This document shows positions 18,037-26,910 of a stretch of DNA of 36,910 bases, in pieces. The stretch is from assembly GCA_018825385.1 (NCBI GenBank), contig JAHJEX010000079.1, positions 1-36,910 on the forward strand, given 5' to 3'. Every line of letters begins with the position of its first letter. Position 1 is the first letter of the stretch. The DNA comes from Patescibacteria group bacterium (GTDB lineage: Bacteria > Patescibacteriota > Patescibacteriia > UM-FILTER-42-10). Both the position numbers and the translations under genes were made by a program. The notes under the pieces were generated by a model, which saw only the letters and a list, made by a program, of their open reading frames with translations, was not told where the DNA came from and did no database searches.

Positions 18037-20991
18037 TTATTCCTCCTCCTCAATACCTATCGTTATCCGTTTGCCATTAACATTCACCTCTTTTTCAAAT
18101 TTGGCCTTTCTTTTTCTGTTATATGCTTGGACTGAATTTGCAATAGTTTCCTTTAGTAAAGAATCTTCAAAGAATTCAAAAAACTTCATAAGATATTCAC
18201 TATCGGTTTTATAATAAATAGCTATGCTGTCTTTAATTGTTAGGCCCGCTTTCTTTCTTAGGCTATTGATCTGTCTTACTATTTCTCTCAGAATCCCTTC
18301 TTCAACCAGCTCATCAGTTAGAGTTGTGTCCAGTGCTATCTTAATTTCACTTTCATCTTTTTTGATCCAATCTATGCCCTGGGGTAAATCTCCCATTTTT
18401 TTCAAATGAACTTTGGTAACTTCTTTCACGTTAAGTTCGGCTTTAAGAATATCTGAGAATTCCTCCTTAAAATCAGATGCAATAACCAATTGGCTAAGTG
18501 GCTGTCTAACTTTTATTTTTGCTTCTGCACGAGCCGCGTGAGCCAATTCAGCAATATCTCTCAAACGATTCATTTCTTCGATAAGCCCTTGATCAACCGG
18601 AGATTTGTCTTCTTTTGGCCAATCTTCCAGATGCACTGACTCTTTCCAGTCGTCTTTATACTTTCCCAGAACTGACTTTAATTCTTGATATAGAGTTTCA
18701 GCAATAAATGGCATAAACGGCGCTAAAACTTTTGTAAGAGTTATAAGAACTCCAGCAAGGGTTTCTAAGGATGCCATGCGGTCTTCAGAATCTTTTGGCT
18801 GTTTGAATCGATCCCTGGATCTGCGAATATACCACGTAGAAAGGTCCTGGATAAAACTTTCAATTTTTCTTCCTGCTTCTGTAATTTGATAATTGTCCAG
18901 TAACTCAGTTATATTTTCCACCAATCCATGCATTTTTGCTATTATCCAATGGTCCATCAAATGTTTAGAAACAATACTGTTCTTTGGCATTCCATCTTTT
19001 GCAAACGTTTTGAAGAATACAAAAACGTTCCATAAAATCAGCAATTGCTTTTTTACTACTTCGTTTACACCTGCTTCATCAAAATTCTTTGATTCACCAG
19101 GCTGGTTCATAGTATATAAATGCCACCGTAAGGCATCAGCGCCGTATTGATCAACAACATCCCAGAGGTTCACTACATTGCCCTTTGATTTACTCATTTT
19201 TTGACCTTTTTTGTCCAGAATATGTCCTAAGCAAATAACGTTTTTATATGGTGTGCCTTTTTCTAGCAGTGTGGCTATTGCTAATAATGTATAAAACCAT
19301 CCTCTGGTCTGATCAATCGCTTCAGAGATATAGTCAGCAGGATATGCTTCATGGGCATCTATATTTTTTTTGTTCTCAAAAGGATAATGCCACTGTGCAT
19401 ACGGCATCGAGCCAGAATCAAACCAGGTGTCCAATACTTCAGGTGATCGTTTCATTACACCTTTACATTTTTTACAAGAAAAAGTGACTTTATCAATATA
19501 CGGACGATGTGGATCAAATGATTTTGGCAATTTCTTGCCATAATGTTGTTCTAATTCCTTATACGAACCTATACAAACCCTTTCTTCACATTTATCACAT
19601 TCCCAAATTGGTAATGGCGTCCCCCAGTAACGTTCTCTGGAAAGTGCCCAATCTTTAACATCATTGATCCATTCTCCAAAGCGTCCCTCTTTTATGTGAT
19701 TTGGTACCCAATTAATATCCTGATTGTTTTTTATCAACTTTTCCCTTACAGCAGTCACTTTGATAAACCATGAGTCCTTCGCATAATAAAGCAATGGGGT
19801 GTTACAGCGCCAACAAAATGGGTATGTATGCTTTATAGTATCCGCCCAATACAGTAATGTGCGATCTTTAAGATCAGATACAATTCTAGGGTCAGCAGTC
19901 TTTACAAATAATCCCGCAAATGACCCGGCTTCTTTAGTAAACTTCCCTTCCAAATCAATCAAATGGTGTTTTGGTAGTTTATATTCTGTTCCCAATTCAA
20001 AGTCATCAACACCATACATCACAGCTGTATGCACAATTCCTGTACCGTCTTCTATTGAAACAAAGCCGGCTGATAATACGTAATGTGATTTTTCTTTATG
20101 TTTTGTAAAATTATAAAGAGGCTCATACTCCATGTCCACCAGATCTTTCCCCTTTAGTTTTTTTATTACTTTATACTTTCCTCGCAACACTTCCAGACGA
20201 GCCTCAGCCAAAATAAGTATTTGTTTTTTATGCTCAACTTTTACGTAGCTAATCTTTTTGCCAACCGCCAATGCAACATTTGAAGGCAGTGTCCATGGAG
20301 TAGTAGTCCAGACTAGAAAATATTCATCCTTTTTTGTTCCTTTAACCTTGAACTTTATATAAACAGATGGATCTTCGGTGTCTTCTTTATACCCTTGGGC
20401 AAGTTCATGGGAAGAAAGAGATGTTCCACAACGTGAACAGTACGGTAAAACTTTATAATCACGATAGAGCAAATCTTTGTCCCAGATTTGTTTGATAATC
20501 CACCAGAGAGTTTCCATATAGTCATTATCATAAGTTACGTATGGATTCTCCAAATCAACCCAGAAAGCGATTCTCTCTGTCATTTTTTCCCATTCGTCCT
20601 TATATTCCCAAACGCTTTCTTTACATTTTTTGTTGAATTTTTCTATTCCATACTTTTCAATATCAGGCTTTCCAGAAATACCAAGTTTTTTTTCAATTTC
20701 TAACTCCACTGGAAGTCCTTGTGTGTCCCAACCGGCCTTACGATTTACTCGAAAACCCTGCATGGTCTTGTACCGCGGAATTAAGTCCTTGAAAGCTCTT
20801 GCAAGCACATGGTGAATGCCTGGTCTTCCATTGGCGGTCGGTGGTCCTTCATAAAAAATGAACTCCTTTTTGTCATTCTTCTCTACACTTTTCCTGAAGA
20901 TGTCATTTTTTTTCCAATACGAAAGAATCTCCTCTTCAAGTTTAGGGAAATTCACTCCAGTAAACTTTCGTTTTTGGTTATTTTTATCCAT
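18037..20991 (-). CDS. ileS: Isoleucyl-tRNA synthetase
   Basis: FYEGPPTANGRPGIHHVLARAFKD, GWDTQGLPVE, WFDSGSMPYAQWHYP, KMSKSKGNVV. Confidence 0.97.
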   Translation of the reverse strand: MDKNNQKRKFTGVNFPKLEEEILSYWKKNDIFRKSVEKNDKKEFIFYEGPPTANGRPGIHHVLARAFKDLIPRYKTMQGFRVNRKAGWDTQGLPVELEIEKKLGISGKPDIEKYGIEKFNKKCKESVWEYKDEWEKMTERIAFWVDLENPYVTYDNDYMETLWWIIKQIWDKDLLYRDYKVLPYCSRCGTSLSSHELAQGYKEDTEDPSVYIKFKVKGTKKDEYFLVWTTTPWTLPSNVALAVGKKISYVKVEHKKQILILAEARLEVLRGKYKVIKKLKGKDLVDMEYEPLYNFTKHKEKSHYVLSAGFVSIEDGTGIVHTAVMYGVDDFELGTEYKLPKHHLIDLEGKFTKEAGSFAGLFVKTADPRIVSDLKDRTLLYWADTIKHTYPFCWRCNTPLLYYAKDSWFIKVTAVREKLIKNNQDINWVPNHIKEGRFGEWINDVKDWALSRERYWGTPLPIWECDKCEERVCIGSYKELEQHYGKKLPKSFDPHRPYIDKVTFSCKKCKGVMKRSPEVLDTWFDSGSMPYAQWHYPFENKKNIDAHEAYPADYISEAIDQTRGWFYTLLAIATLLEKGTPYKNVICLGHILDKKGQKMSKSKGNVVNLWDVVDQYGADALRWHLYTMNQPGESKNFDEAGVNEVVKKQLLILWNVFVFFKTFAKDGMPKNSIVSKHLMDHWIIAKMHGLVENITELLDNYQITEAGRKIESFIQDLSTWYIRRSRDRFKQPKDSEDRMASLETLAGVLITLTKVLAPFMPFIAETLYQELKSVLGKYKDDWKESVHLEDWPKEDKSPVDQGLIEEMNRLRDIAELAHAARAEAKIKVRQPLSQLVIASDFKEEFSDILKAELNVKEVTKVHLKKMGDLPQGIDWIKKDESEIKIALDTTLTDELVEEGILREIVRQINSLRKKAGLTIKDSIAIYYKTDSEYLMKFFEFFEDSLLKETIANSVQAYNRKRKAKFEKEVNVNGKRITIGIEEEE

Positions 20992-21145
20992 ATAGTATTT
21001 GTGAATATGTATATTATAGGAGAAAAACCGACCTTTGACAACATGTATTGCTATTGCTATGTTATAATACTTATGAGGTATGAGATTCCTGTACAGAAAG
21101 GAGATATCTGCTCATAGTCTGAGTCAAACACTTAGGATAAATCCA

Positions 21146-21568
21146 ATGATTGGAGCAAAAAGCGTGACGACTCACGAGCAGTTAAAAAAACAGCTTCGAG
21201 CTGCAGCAAGGGTATGTATGGAACAGGGATGTTCTATCGACCATCTAGACCTTCCATGGTTCATTCAACTTGGCGACGGAATCGTCGCGCGCCGTAATTC
21301 TAATTCCTTCACTGCCCGCCCTTACTTCCACCTTTACCGGGAAGGGAGAATGTTCGCAAACCTCGTGCTACCGAGCATTACAGACTACCCCGGCACACCG
21401 TGGGAGTTGCAGGTGCTAGACACATATATGTTGGCAGGTGGTCGTCAGTTGGCAGGCACCCTCCTCGCTATGCCTGAGATCAAAGAATCACAAATTGACA
21501 TCGTTGAATTCGATATACAGGACAAGCAACGTCCGATCCACGAATTCACCTTTGATATTCTTGTATAG
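21146..21568 (+). CDS. Hypothetical protein, GC-rich compared with neighbours
   Basis: ORF MIGAKSVTTHEQLKKQLRAAARVCMEQGCSIDHLDLPWF...; AGGA SD-like element before ATG 21146; followed by terminator. Confidence 0.65.
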   Translation: MIGAKSVTTHEQLKKQLRAAARVCMEQGCSIDHLDLPWFIQLGDGIVARRNSNSFTARPYFHLYREGRMFANLVLPSITDYPGTPWELQVLDTYMLAGGRQLAGTLLAMPEIKESQIDIVEFDIQDKQRPIHEFTFDILV

Positions 21569-21570
21569 CA

Positions 21571-21602
21571 CACCGTACTCTCGAAAAGTACGGTTTTTTT
21601 TG
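21571..21602 (+). terminator. Intrinsic terminator
   Basis: ACCGTACT-ctcgaa-AAGTACGGT followed by TTTTTTT. Confidence 0.85.
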
Positions 21603-21603
21603 C

Positions 21604-21750
21604 AAAAAAAATAGGCCGGGAGAACTAGAGCTGGCCTTGATCAATGAGCGTGAATTCGCCCCACCCGAATTCACATCCTTCAACGCCAGTACAGCCACCC
21701 GGCCGTTGGTCCGATGGAAGGTGAGAAGGAAATCTTACCCCAGAGAACCA
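21604..21750 (-). ncRNA. Candidate orphan structured RNA (no family recognised)
   Basis: Minus-strand promoter, nested inverted repeats GGCCGGG...CCCGGCC, CTGGC...GCCAG, GTGAATTCG-GGTGGGG-CGAATTCAC, then TATTTTTTTT; no plausible ORF. Confidence 0.55.
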
Positions 21751-21756
21751 GGACTA

Positions 21757-21785
21757 ATAGTATATTAGCTTTTTTATTCTGTCAA
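21757..21785 (-). promoter_or_regulatory. Sigma70-like promoter for candidate ncRNA
   Basis: Minus strand TTGACA (21785-21780), 17-nt spacer, TACTAT (21762-21757). Confidence 0.6.
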
Positions 21786-22067
21786 CAATTCACCTAATAA
21801 TGTCTTAATCTTATTTAAACTTAATGGAATGAATACTGTTTTATATGCATCTGTATGACCTTGAATCAATTCTACTTCTGATTTGCTTATTTTAAATTCC
21901 CTTCCCAATAGATCTATTAGTTCTTTATTCGCTTTTCCTTTTTCGGGAGCAGAATGCAATTTAATTTTCAAAAAATCGCCGAACACGCCGACGATCTTGC
22001 TTTCCTTTGACTTTGGTATAGCTTTAATAAAGATAATTGTTCCTGTCTCTAGTTCTTGGCACCACAT
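21774..22067 (-). CDS. DUF167 (YggU) family protein
   Basis: IKAIPKSKESKIVG...LKIKLHSAPEKGKANKELIDLLGREFKISKSEVELIQGHTDAYKTV. Confidence 0.93.
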   Translation of the reverse strand: MWCQELETGTIIFIKAIPKSKESKIVGVFGDFLKIKLHSAPEKGKANKELIDLLGREFKISKSEVELIQGHTDAYKTVFIPLSLNKIKTLLGELLTE

Positions 22068-22068
22068 T

Positions 22069-23253
22069 CTATTTCTTTTTTTCTTTAACCTTCTTTTCCT
22101 TCTTCTTTCCTATATCCTGGTAAACTTTAATAGTCTCTTTTGCTGCTTTCGCCCAGGTAAATTTCTTGGCTTGGGAAATTCCTGCCTTGCTCATTTTTTC
22201 TCTCAGTCTTTTATTTGCCAGAACTTTTGCGAGCGCCTTTTCTATGTCCACTATCTTATTTGGGTCAATAAGTAAAGCAGCATCACCGGACACTTCGGGC
22301 ATTGATGACACTTTAGAAGTAATTACTGGGACCCCCATACTCATAGCTTCTGCAATTGGCAAGCCAAATCCCTCGTATAGCGTAGGGAATACAAAACAAG
22401 TTGCATTCTTCATTAAAGCTACCTTGTGCTCCTGAGAAACATAATTTAAAAACCGAATTTTATAGTTAAATTTCTGATCCTTTATAGTTTTAAATATTTC
22501 TTCGTATTTCCATCCTTTCTTCCCAGCAATTACTAAATCGTAATCCTTAAACTTCTTATAATTTTTCAATAATAATGAATTATACGCTTTAATCAATGCT
22601 ACAAGGTTTTTACGCGGCTCAATAGTACCAATAAAGAAAAGGTATTTCTCACCAATTTTGTATTTCCTCTGAATAATAGTCTTCGAAACAGATTTAGTTT
22701 TACCTATACTCTTTTGTGGTACTACACCTTCGTAAACAACCGATACCTTGTCAGAGGGAGTCTTAAAAAGTTTCATAATATCCCGCTTGGTTGCTTTTGA
22801 CACTGCTATTATTCTTACCGCTTTTTTTATACTTTTTGGTACCAGAATTTTAGTACTAAATGACTGACCAGAAGGAAACCAAGAAGGATGTCTATAAATT
22901 GCCAGATCATGAACTGTTAATACAATTTTCCCAGGATAAGTTAATGGACACGCATAAGCAGGTGCATGGAAAACATCAAGTTTGTCTTTTATAAGAACTG
23001 CTGAAATAAGCATATGCGAATAACTAAATGGCATGTATCTTTTATATTGAGAAAATGGAAAGAATTTGATTTGAACATTTTTCTGTTCAAACTCCTTGGT
23101 CTTGTTTGCCATTTTATAATCAAAATACAAAAAGTATTCGTTCTTCTTGTCAGTTTTCAAAATATTTTTGACCAAAAAGTAAGTGTAGTGTCCAACTCCA
23201 GCCACTTCACCCTTTTGATTTAATATATTTCTACAATCAATTCCTATTCTCAT
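22069..23253 (-). CDS. Glycosyltransferase family 4 protein
   Basis: VHDLAIYRHPSWFP, FIGTIEPRKNLVALIKAY, FVFPTLYEGFGLPIAEAMSMGVPVITSKVSSMPEVSGDAALLIDP. Confidence 0.95.
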   Translation of the reverse strand: MRIGIDCRNILNQKGEVAGVGHYTYFLVKNILKTDKKNEYFLYFDYKMANKTKEFEQKNVQIKFFPFSQYKRYMPFSYSHMLISAVLIKDKLDVFHAPAYACPLTYPGKIVLTVHDLAIYRHPSWFPSGQSFSTKILVPKSIKKAVRIIAVSKATKRDIMKLFKTPSDKVSVVYEGVVPQKSIGKTKSVSKTIIQRKYKIGEKYLFFIGTIEPRKNLVALIKAYNSLLLKNYKKFKDYDLVIAGKKGWKYEEIFKTIKDQKFNYKIRFLNYVSQEHKVALMKNATCFVFPTLYEGFGLPIAEAMSMGVPVITSKVSSMPEVSGDAALLIDPNKIVDIEKALAKVLANKRLREKMSKAGISQAKKFTWAKAAKETIKVYQDIGKKKEKKVKEKKK

Positions 23254-23336
23254 AAGTTTGGTAATTTATAGTTCGTAACTAGTAATTTGCAATATTCATT
23301 TTTCTTTTCGCCCTAATCACTAGTTACTAGTTAAAA

Positions 23337-24995
23337 TCACATCTTCCTTGGAGCAGTCACTTTCATAAGCGAAAGAACGTTTTGGAGAGTTATCTGAGCT
23401 GCTCGTATCAGTTCTAATCGGCCCTCATTAATATTCCCTTCATCTATTACCTTGCACTGCGCATAAAATTCATGAAACTTTTTGGCTATTTCTATGGAAT
23501 AGAATGGCAGGCGATGCACTTCATAACTCTGACTGATTTCCTCGAGCAGATCGGGAAGCTTGATTAACTCTTTGGCCAAAATTAGTTCAGAAGGATGCTC
23601 CAATCCTGTTTTTACCTTTTTCAGTGAACCTTCTTCTTTTTTGAGCTTTTCCATTATACTACAAATCCTGGCATGAGCATATTGAACATAGAATACCGGA
23701 TTTTTACTAGACTTTTTTCTTGCTAGGCTTAGGTCAAAATCCATATGTGTTGAAACAGTATACATAAGGAAGAAGAATCTTACTACATCTACCCCCACTT
23801 CTTCTACCAGCTCTTCTAAAGTAATAAACGCTCCGCTTCGTTTCGACATTTTTACTTCATATCCACCCTCAATCAATCGAACAAACTGGACAAAAATTAC
23901 ATCTAGTCTATCTTCGTAACCAAGGGCTTTAAGTGCGGCTTTTAGTCGAGGTATTTCCCCATGGTGATCAGCTCCCAATATATTTATTTTTTTGGAATTA
24001 GTTTCATAATTGACCACGTGATGAGCTACGTCTGTCGCAAAATAGGTTGGGCTACCGTCGCTCTTTATTAGAACACGGTCTTTGTCATCACCAAACTCTG
24101 TTGATTTGAACCACAGTGCTCCGTCTTTTTCAAAAGTGTGCCCCTTTTCCTTTAATTGGCTAATTATTTTTTCAAATTTTCCTGAATCTATTAAAGATTG
24201 TTCAGAAAACCAAATATCATGCTTAATGTTCAATTTGTTTTCCAGAAAATCCTTTATCTGCTTCAACATCTTTTTCAAAACAGTCAGTTTGGTCTTTTCC
24301 TTTATTTCATCAAACTTTTGAATGCTATTCAATGTATAATTTCTCAAAACAAAGGACTTTGCAAGATCTTTTATATAATCACCTTTATAGCAATGCTCTG
24401 GATATGGAACAGATATTCCCTTGTGTTGAAGATATCTTCTTAGAACTGACTCTCCTAAAATATCAACCTGCTTACCAATATCATTTACATAATATTCCCT
24501 TTCAACCTGATAACCAATGTGATTAAGAATATTTGCGAGGGTGTCGCCAAGGAAAGCTCCTCTCCCATTGCCCACATGAAGAGGACCTGTTGGATTTGCA
24601 GAAATAAATTCTACCTGTATTTTTTTTCTATGGCCCGAATTACTTTTTCCATACTGTTCACCTTTTTTAATAATCATCTGCATTGCTTCACTTAACCAAG
24701 ATGACTTTAAGTAGAAATTGATAAATCCTGGCGATGCCAGTTCCACTTTTTCAATTATTTTATTGCCTTCAACTCTTTGTCGAATGCCTTTTACTAATTG
24801 ATCACCAATCTCTATAGGATCGCGCTGAAGAACAGCAGCAAGTTTTAAAGGCACGCTACTGGAATAGTCCCCGTATTGTTCAAGTTGAGGATATTCAATT
24901 TCGATTTCGGGAATTTCAAAAACTGGCAGCTCTTCTGTTTGTTGCTGCTCTATGATTTCTTCCCTTATAATATCTCGGATTTTATCTTTAATCAT
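23337..24995 (-). CDS. argS: Arginyl-tRNA synthetase
   Basis: SANPTGPLHVGNGRGAFLGDTLANIL, KMSKRSGAFITLEELVEEVG, C-terminal DALR-like domain. Confidence 0.97.
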   Translation of the reverse strand: MIKDKIRDIIREEIIEQQQTEELPVFEIPEIEIEYPQLEQYGDYSSSVPLKLAAVLQRDPIEIGDQLVKGIRQRVEGNKIIEKVELASPGFINFYLKSSWLSEAMQMIIKKGEQYGKSNSGHRKKIQVEFISANPTGPLHVGNGRGAFLGDTLANILNHIGYQVEREYYVNDIGKQVDILGESVLRRYLQHKGISVPYPEHCYKGDYIKDLAKSFVLRNYTLNSIQKFDEIKEKTKLTVLKKMLKQIKDFLENKLNIKHDIWFSEQSLIDSGKFEKIISQLKEKGHTFEKDGALWFKSTEFGDDKDRVLIKSDGSPTYFATDVAHHVVNYETNSKKINILGADHHGEIPRLKAALKALGYEDRLDVIFVQFVRLIEGGYEVKMSKRSGAFITLEELVEEVGVDVVRFFFLMYTVSTHMDFDLSLARKKSSKNPVFYVQYAHARICSIMEKLKKEEGSLKKVKTGLEHPSELILAKELIKLPDLLEEISQSYEVHRLPFYSIEIAKKFHEFYAQCKVIDEGNINEGRLELIRAAQITLQNVLSLMKVTAPRKM

Positions 24996-25067
24996 CCATT
25001 ACATTATAGCGCCTTTAGTGATAAATTAAAATGCTCTAAAGGGTAGGGGCCATGGTTTCCAAATAAC

Positions 25068-25165
25068 CCTTGATCTGTAGGTAATACATTTACGTATCTC
25101 GCACGGCTTTTAGTAGTAGTATATGGATTCCGGATATCCGCCTACGGCTGATTCCGGAATGACAG
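25068..25165 (+). repeat. Direct repeat copy 1 flanking asparaginase gene; contains ATTCCGGA-N18-TCCGGAAT palindrome
   Basis: Distal part ATATGGATTCCGGATATCCGCCTACGGCTGATTCCGGAATGACAG is essentially identical to copy 2; proximal half similar but diverged. Confidence 0.88.
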
Positions 25166-25196
25166 TTTGAATATAAAGATGACAAGCACTCCCTAT

Positions 25197-25219
25197 GTCA
25201 TTCCCGCGGAAGCGGGAAT
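25197..25219 (+). repeat. REP-like palindrome GTCATTCCCGCGGAAGCGGGAAT
   Basis: ATTCCC-N8-GGGAAT inverted repeat. Confidence 0.8.
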
Positions 25220-25280
25220 CTAAAGTATAAAAAAACAAGTTATCTAACTTGAAATTCTTTGGAGCTCTATTATCAGGATG

Positions 25281-25826
25281 TTAGCCTATCGCCTTTTCCT
25301 CAAAAATGAGTTTATCAGCATCCTTGCGTATTGTTAGCGGATCCCAGTTTTTTCCATGCATACAAACTATCACACCACTAGGATGCGTATTGTATAAAGA
25401 TGATATTGAAGCACCAATATTTAATAATGCATCACTCCCAATCAGATTTAAAGGATACATGGAACCAGTAATAACAATACTTACGTTTTCCTTTATTTCC
25501 TTTGGCAATTTTTTCAATAAGAAAATTCCTGTTTCAGGCATAGTATAAGTTCCATGAGTAATCAAAAAATGACGTACATTTTTTTTATAATGCTTTAGTA
25601 TTATTTTTAATATCTTTTCTCGATCGGATTTATTAATTTTCCTACTATCCTTTTTACAAGCTATTTCCAAAGTATACTTACCACCAAATCTAAAAGACTC
25701 GGTAATATATTTAGAGATATCGGAAGCATCTGCAAAAATACCTGCTAATTTTCCGATTTCTTTATATTCTGGAGCATACCCCTCAATAGTTCCTCCAGCT
25801 GCAATATGTACGATCTTCATACGCAT
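25281..25826 (-). CDS. Short asparaginase N-terminal-domain protein
   Basis: HIAAGGTIEGY, THGTYTMPETG, ITGSMYPLNLIGSDALLNIGASI; only 181 aa, no second domain. Confidence 0.82.
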   Translation of the reverse strand: MRMKIVHIAAGGTIEGYAPEYKEIGKLAGIFADASDISKYITESFRFGGKYTLEIACKKDSRKINKSDREKILKIILKHYKKNVRHFLITHGTYTMPETGIFLLKKLPKEIKENVSIVITGSMYPLNLIGSDALLNIGASISSLYNTHPSGVIVCMHGKNWDPLTIRKDADKLIFEEKAIG

Positions 25827-25880
25827 GATTATAATCTAATAGTAAATTAATTATATCAGAAGCAGCTTATAAAGCAAAAA

Positions 25881-25979
25881 CTCTTGATTTATAAGTAATA
25901 CGTTTACATGTCTCACACCTTTTCTAATAGTAGCATATGGATTCCGGATATCCGCCTACGGCTGATTCCGGAATGACAG
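25881..25979 (+). repeat. Direct repeat copy 2 flanking asparaginase gene
   Basis: See copy 1 at 25068-25165. Confidence 0.88.
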
Positions 25980-25996
25980 CAGGGGGGTTGTAAAAT

Positions 25997-26022
25997 TGTC
26001 ATTCCGGGCGAAGACCCGGAAT
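25997..26022 (+). repeat. REP-like palindrome TGTCATTCCGGGCGAAGACCCGGAAT
   Basis: ATTCCGGG-CGAAGA-CCCGGAAT. Confidence 0.8.
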
Positions 26023-26139
26023 CTAGTATATTTCAACTATCAACGTGCGTATACGAAGCCGAGAAATCTTTTAGACTTCTCTACTGCGGTCGAAGTGACA
26101 GTTGGAAATATTGGAATAATAATCAAGAAACATTTCGCT

Positions 26140-26165
26140 GTCATGCTGAACTTGTTTCAGCATCC
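26140..26165 (+). repeat. REP-like palindrome GTCATGCTGAACTTGTTTCAGCATCC
   Basis: ATGCTGAA-CTTGT-TTCAGCAT inverted repeat. Confidence 0.75.
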
Positions 26166-26365
26166 CCAAAGATTCTGAAATAAGCCCGTGTCGAGCACGG
26201 TCGAGACATTCAGAATGACAACCAAAATAGAGACTCGCAAGAGCAATAAATAGAGCTAAAGAGTTTTCTGGAGGACTGAAACCTATACTTTAAATATATT
26301 AACCCTTCGATGCGTCCCTCGATTAAACTCGGGACTTACTCAGGGAATATTAGTGGAACACCTGA

Positions 26366-26394
26366 TTGACCTGACAGCAAATGTACTGTATCAT
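26366..26394 (+). promoter_or_regulatory. Sigma70-like promoter upstream of smpB
   Basis: TTGACC, 17-nt spacer, TATCAT. Confidence 0.55.
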
Positions 26395-26444
26395 GCCGTA
26401 TCGCCATTTGAGGCCGACAATGCTAATATTACTATAGAAATATC

Positions 26445-26903
26445 ATGAAAATCATAGCAAAAAATAAGCGCGCTTATTTCGACTACCATGTATTGGACAA
26501 TTGGGAGGCGGGGTTAGTTTTAACCGGAGCAGAAGTAAAATCAGTGAAGGCAGGGCACATAAATCTCAAAGGAAGTTATGTATCATTAATTGATATCGTA
26601 CCCAAAATAGTAAACTGTCATATAGCCTCATATAAACATGCCAAGTCCGCACAAAAAGATTATGACCCAATGCGTCCCAGAAGACTGCTGTTGAACAAAA
26701 AAGAGGTTTCCTCGCTTATTGGATTATTACAGCAAAAAGGCTTGACATTACTCCCTCTCTCTGTTTATACTAAGAACGGATTTGTAAAAGTTGAACTTGG
26801 TTTATGTAGGGGGAAAAAGAAGCATGACAAACGCGAGATCCTCAAGAAAAAGGCGACAGATAGAGAAATCGCACAAACTATACGCAACAAAACAAGTCAA
26901 TAA
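26445..26903 (+). CDS. smpB: SsrA-binding protein
   Basis: KNKRAYFDYHVLDNWEAGLVLTGAEVKSVKAGHINLKGSYV, GLCRGKKKHDKREILKKK. Confidence 0.97.
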   Translation: MKIIAKNKRAYFDYHVLDNWEAGLVLTGAEVKSVKAGHINLKGSYVSLIDIVPKIVNCHIASYKHAKSAQKDYDPMRPRRLLLNKKEVSSLIGLLQQKGLTLLPLSVYTKNGFVKVELGLCRGKKKHDKREILKKKATDREIAQTIRNKTSQ

Positions 26904-26910
26904 ACATCAT

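Noticed and set aside
21604-21750. Identification of the candidate ncRNA as SRP RNA, 6S RNA or RNase P RNA
   Set aside because: No GGAAG/GCA-type SRP apical motif, no RNase P core motifs, and pairing pattern not clearly 6S-like; left unassigned.
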